Assembly (NCBI GenBank): GCA_964020155.1
Contig: OZ026555.1
Coordinates: 3,952,295 to 3,994,794 of the forward strand
From: Chondrilla cf. caribensis
Taxonomy: Eukaryota > Porifera > Demospongiae > Chondrillida > Chondrillidae
DNA: 42,500 nucleotides
Direction of reading: 5' to 3'
Shown here: positions 40,041 through 42,500 of the stretch, piece after piece
Numbering within the stretch: position 1 is the stretch's first letter
Layout: each line of letters opens with the position of its first letter
The notes under the pieces: generated by a model
Seen by the model: the letters and a program-made list of their open reading frames with translations, nothing else
Databases searched by the model: none
Told to the model about the DNA's origin: nothing
Position numbers and translations under genes: made by a program

Positions 40041-40243
40041 GTTTACAGGTGGTCTTTGTGTACAGGTGGTCTTTATACACAGGTGGTATCTATGTACAGG
40101 TGGTCTTTGTGTACAGGTGTTCTTTATACACAGGTGGTATCTATGTACAGGTGGTCTTTGCGTACAGGTGGTCTTTATGCACAAGTGGGTTTGTGCACAG
40201 GTGATCTTTATGCACATGTGGTTTTTGTGTACAGGTGGTAACT
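40041..40243. repeat. 17-bp minisatellite, about 12 copies
   Basis: The unit is GTGTACAGGTGGTCTTT, with variants ATACACAGGTGGTATCT that recur in a regular higher-order pattern. It abuts exon A of the SIN1-like gene by about 190 bases. Confidence 0.95.
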
Positions 40244-40715
40244 GTATTACAATATCTACGAGTGTGGCTCATTTTGTCAAGTTGTCCATAGTTATCAAAT
40301 ATCCATCATGTAAGCTACAGTACCATCTGACCCACATACAGAGTACTGTACGTGTGTATCTGATCCCGGATAGACAAATAGCAGGTGTTGGTAGTACTAG
40401 TAGAGTTGACAAGAAGGGACTGGAAGGATACTGTGTGAAAATACTATATTAGGCCTACAGTGAGACAATCAATAACAATCAATCAATACGTATTAAAATA
40501 AAATGGGTTCATCGTACACAATCAAAGAGAAACACGTAAACAACACATGACTGGTATATTCTCTTTCATAGTCCATTCATACATAGTATACAGTATACAT
40601 ACGTATATTGACACTCACATATGTAACTATGTATAATATTATACACACATACATAATATATGTACTGTACGCACTATGTACGTACATATGTAGCATACAG
40701 TGGTAAACTAATGTA

Positions 40716-40889
40716 CAGTGAATTCTCATTAATCTGCCACAATTCACTTTTAAAAATTTGGAGGATTAACAAGTTTGGTGTATCAACTGGATACTCGTTG
40801 GTACTTGTACATTACATTGGTACTGGGGAATTGTGGTGGATTAAAAGGTTTGGTGGATGAAGTGGGGGCAGATTAATGAGAATTCACTG
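40716..40889. mobile_element. 174-bp MITE with perfect terminal inverted repeats
   Basis: Starts CAGTGAATTCTCATTAATCT and ends with its exact inverse (23 bp). The left flank is TA; the right flank is AA, so one target copy appears mutated. Confidence 0.8.
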
Positions 40890-41271
40890 AACATACATAT
40901 GTATATATACAGTGAAGACTGTACATACTATACATGGTACAGCATACTGAAGGGCAGGCACAACACATACAAACACAAGGTACATATTACTATGCCTTAG
41001 GATGCCTCATATGGCGTATTTTCGATAGACAATAAATCAGCCATAGCTCCAAACACAAGTTCGAATGGTCTCCGTGCTTTAAGGGAACATTCTACTAAAT
41101 ATTTAGATTGGATTTATTGCAGGAAAAAAAATCGAAAAAATACATGAAAACATGTTTTGATCCATATATCTCTGTTTACGCAACAGCGCAATATTACCCC
41201 TTTCTTAGATCCTACCACATTATTATGCACATGCATCTAATAATACTGCACTGTGTAAACAGTCTATAACA

Positions 41272-41312
<41 letters not shown>

Positions 41313-41702
41313 AACTGGAAAATAATGTATCAAATTGGATTCTTCAGATATACAGATACATATACAATATAATATTTCCAATGTATGTACCTCCTTATTA
41401 CTTTACATAATATTTCCAAAAATTCATCATTATAATAAAAGCTAGATGTCATACGTACATGTTTGCTCATGCAGATTCTCTCCTGTATAATAATATCGCA
41501 TATCACCCAATCAATTATCACATTTGTAATAGCAATACGACCAACATATATTGCAGCATATTATTTTATAATAACCAAACCACTACAACAAAGAGCACCA
41601 ACTACTTTTTGAAGGCTAATCACTACAACGTATACAGCTAACTAATACTGTTACAGTACATTTGTGTTTGTCTCAGTTGGTGCAGTGGGTCATAGCCTAT
41701 AG

Positions 41703-42500
41703 CTATCCAATGGCAAACAGTCCAAACAGAAGTAGGAAGGCTATGAATATCATTATGGGTGAGTACCCAACAATGCTTGCTCCACCTGGACTGTTACGGC
41801 TGAACTCATAGCCACTCAAGGTGAAATTCCCATCAGTGTCAATGAATACCACCATTTCAATGGTCACGGAGGCAGTGCCTGCTTCACAACCAACAAGGTT
41901 GGCTGACACGGTGAGATTCACTATTGCACCACTCACAATCTGTGTTGTAGCATCAGAAATAGAGTGGAGTGTAATGTTTGTGGCATTGGACCCATCTGGA
42001 CATGGGATGAACCGAAGTCTGGCAAGTTCGTTGATGCCATGCTCAGCAGCACTTTCAGAATAGAGGTTATTATTTGGATCAGCAACTTCCACTGCAGAAC
42101 ATGTCGGTACGGAAGTATCTTCATTTGATGTATCCTGTGAATTACCAGATGAGGTATACAGGAAAGTAACACCTAGTTTTCCAATGCACAGATCACCTCT
42201 TCTTATTCTAAAGTAGCCATTTTCTCCCCAATCACTCCCCCAACTGTTCTTAATAACCCAGAAGTCCACACCTGTATCAGATGTCCCATAGTCAACTATT
42301 TCAACAGCATGTCCATTACCAACATTTCTGCATTGTCTTGCGGTATAGACTACTTCATGACAGTATATGCCACATACATACTTGGAGAAAGGGCCTTTTA
42401 CAGTCATGCTAACCAATACTGGCCCTGACTGGAGTTGATTCATTATGGCATTGTCATCTTTTCCATAGAAATATTGATAATCAACCAACTTGATGTTGGC
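41703..42500 (-). CDS. Second papain-cystatin protease, N-terminal half cut by window edge
   Basis: The frame is open to the window edge and stops at 41703. It aligns throughout with the C-terminal 60% of the intact paralogue: IKLVDYQYF, catalytic His in GHAVEIVDYG, catalytic Asn in IKNSWGSDWGENGYFRIRRG, then the cystatin-like region with ATTQIVSG and NLTVSANLVGC, and a hydrophobic end (IVGYSPIMIFIAFLLLFGLFAIG). The active-site Cys lies outside the window. No break is visible. The hydrophobic tail is longer and more uniform than in the paralogue, favouring membrane anchoring. Confidence 0.9.
   Translation of the reverse strand, partial: ANIKLVDYQYFYGKDDNAIMNQLQSGPVLVSMTVKGPFSKYVCGIYCHEVVYTARQCRNVGNGHAVEIVDYGTSDTGVDFWVIKNSWGSDWGENGYFRIRRGDLCIGKLGVTFLYTSSGNSQDTSNEDTSVPTCSAVEVADPNNNLYSESAAEHGINELARLRFIPCPDGSNATNITLHSISDATTQIVSGAIVNLTVSANLVGCEAGTASVTIEMVVFIDTDGNFTLSGYEFSRNSPGGASIVGYSPIMIFIAFLLLFGLFAIG

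Larger units (their letters stand above)
39850..41702. other. Repeat-rich stretch between SIN1-like exons and the right papain gene
   Basis: Besides the minisatellite and MITE listed separately it holds (TA)n at 41276-41308, a solo CAGTGGTAAAC end at 40698-40708 (same family as 12395-12885) and 41527-41640, which resembles 31850-31935. No confident gene is seen. Confidence 0.5.

Noticed and set aside
39885..40241. CRISPR-like direct repeats (17-bp units)
   Set aside because: Repeats are contiguous without unique spacers and the genome is animal; it is a minisatellite.
41010..41100. Open stretch on the - strand near ARRPFELVFGAMADLLS
   Set aside because: Short, no homology recognised, surrounded by repeat DNA; probably chance or repeat-derived.

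Overview
The window is nuclear DNA from an animal. The evidence is spliced, intron-rich genes for animal-type histidine ammonia-lyase and urocanate hydratase (every intron assigned is GT-AG), plus perforin-2 (MPEG1), CHCHD4/MIA40 and a fragment of the mTORC2 subunit SIN1. The DNA is AT-rich between genes and very rich in (CA/TG)n tracts and short inverted-repeat elements. An invertebrate fits best and a sponge is plausible, but nothing here fixes the species.

Layout, left to right. (1) 2-427 (+): 3' end of a perforin-2-like membrane protein. (2) 989-1783 (-) and 1837-3028 (+): an intronless SAM methyltransferase and a two-exon CHCHD4/MIA40 gene, head to head with 53 bp between start codons. 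(3) 3029-4204: a 3'-to-3' intergenic stretch with a long foldback. (4) 4205-16010 (-): a complete 21-exon HAL gene (about 644 aa). (5) 16238-24644 (-): a complete 19-exon UROC1 gene (674 aa). UROC1 lies upstream of HAL on the same strand, with 227 bp between its stop and the HAL start. (6) 25755-28043 (+): a complete single-exon perforin-2 gene. (7) 29110-30708 (+): a single-exon astacin-like metalloprotease with no visible signal peptide and a cysteine-motif tail, followed by a 3'-end duplicate at about 31523-31774. (8) 32605-42500: a papain-cystatin gene family with a deleted pseudogene joined to a perforin-2 pseudogene fragment, one intact gene (34565-35971, -), one gene cut by the window edge (41703-42500, -), and duplicated flanks. 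(9) 39338-39849 (-): two exons of a SIN1/MAPKAP1-like gene inside that protease region.

HAL and UROC1 catalyse consecutive steps of histidine breakdown (histidine to urocanate to imidazolone propionate), so they form a two-step pathway cluster in an intron-bearing animal genome. The right half gathers a membrane pore-former and secreted or membrane proteases, with dead copies of both, as expected of a duplicating host-defence or digestive neighbourhood. That functional reading is inference.

Most repeat DNA is dinucleotide tract. In HAL and UROC1 several tracts read (GU)n in the transcript and begin at, or within a few bases of, the 5' splice site.
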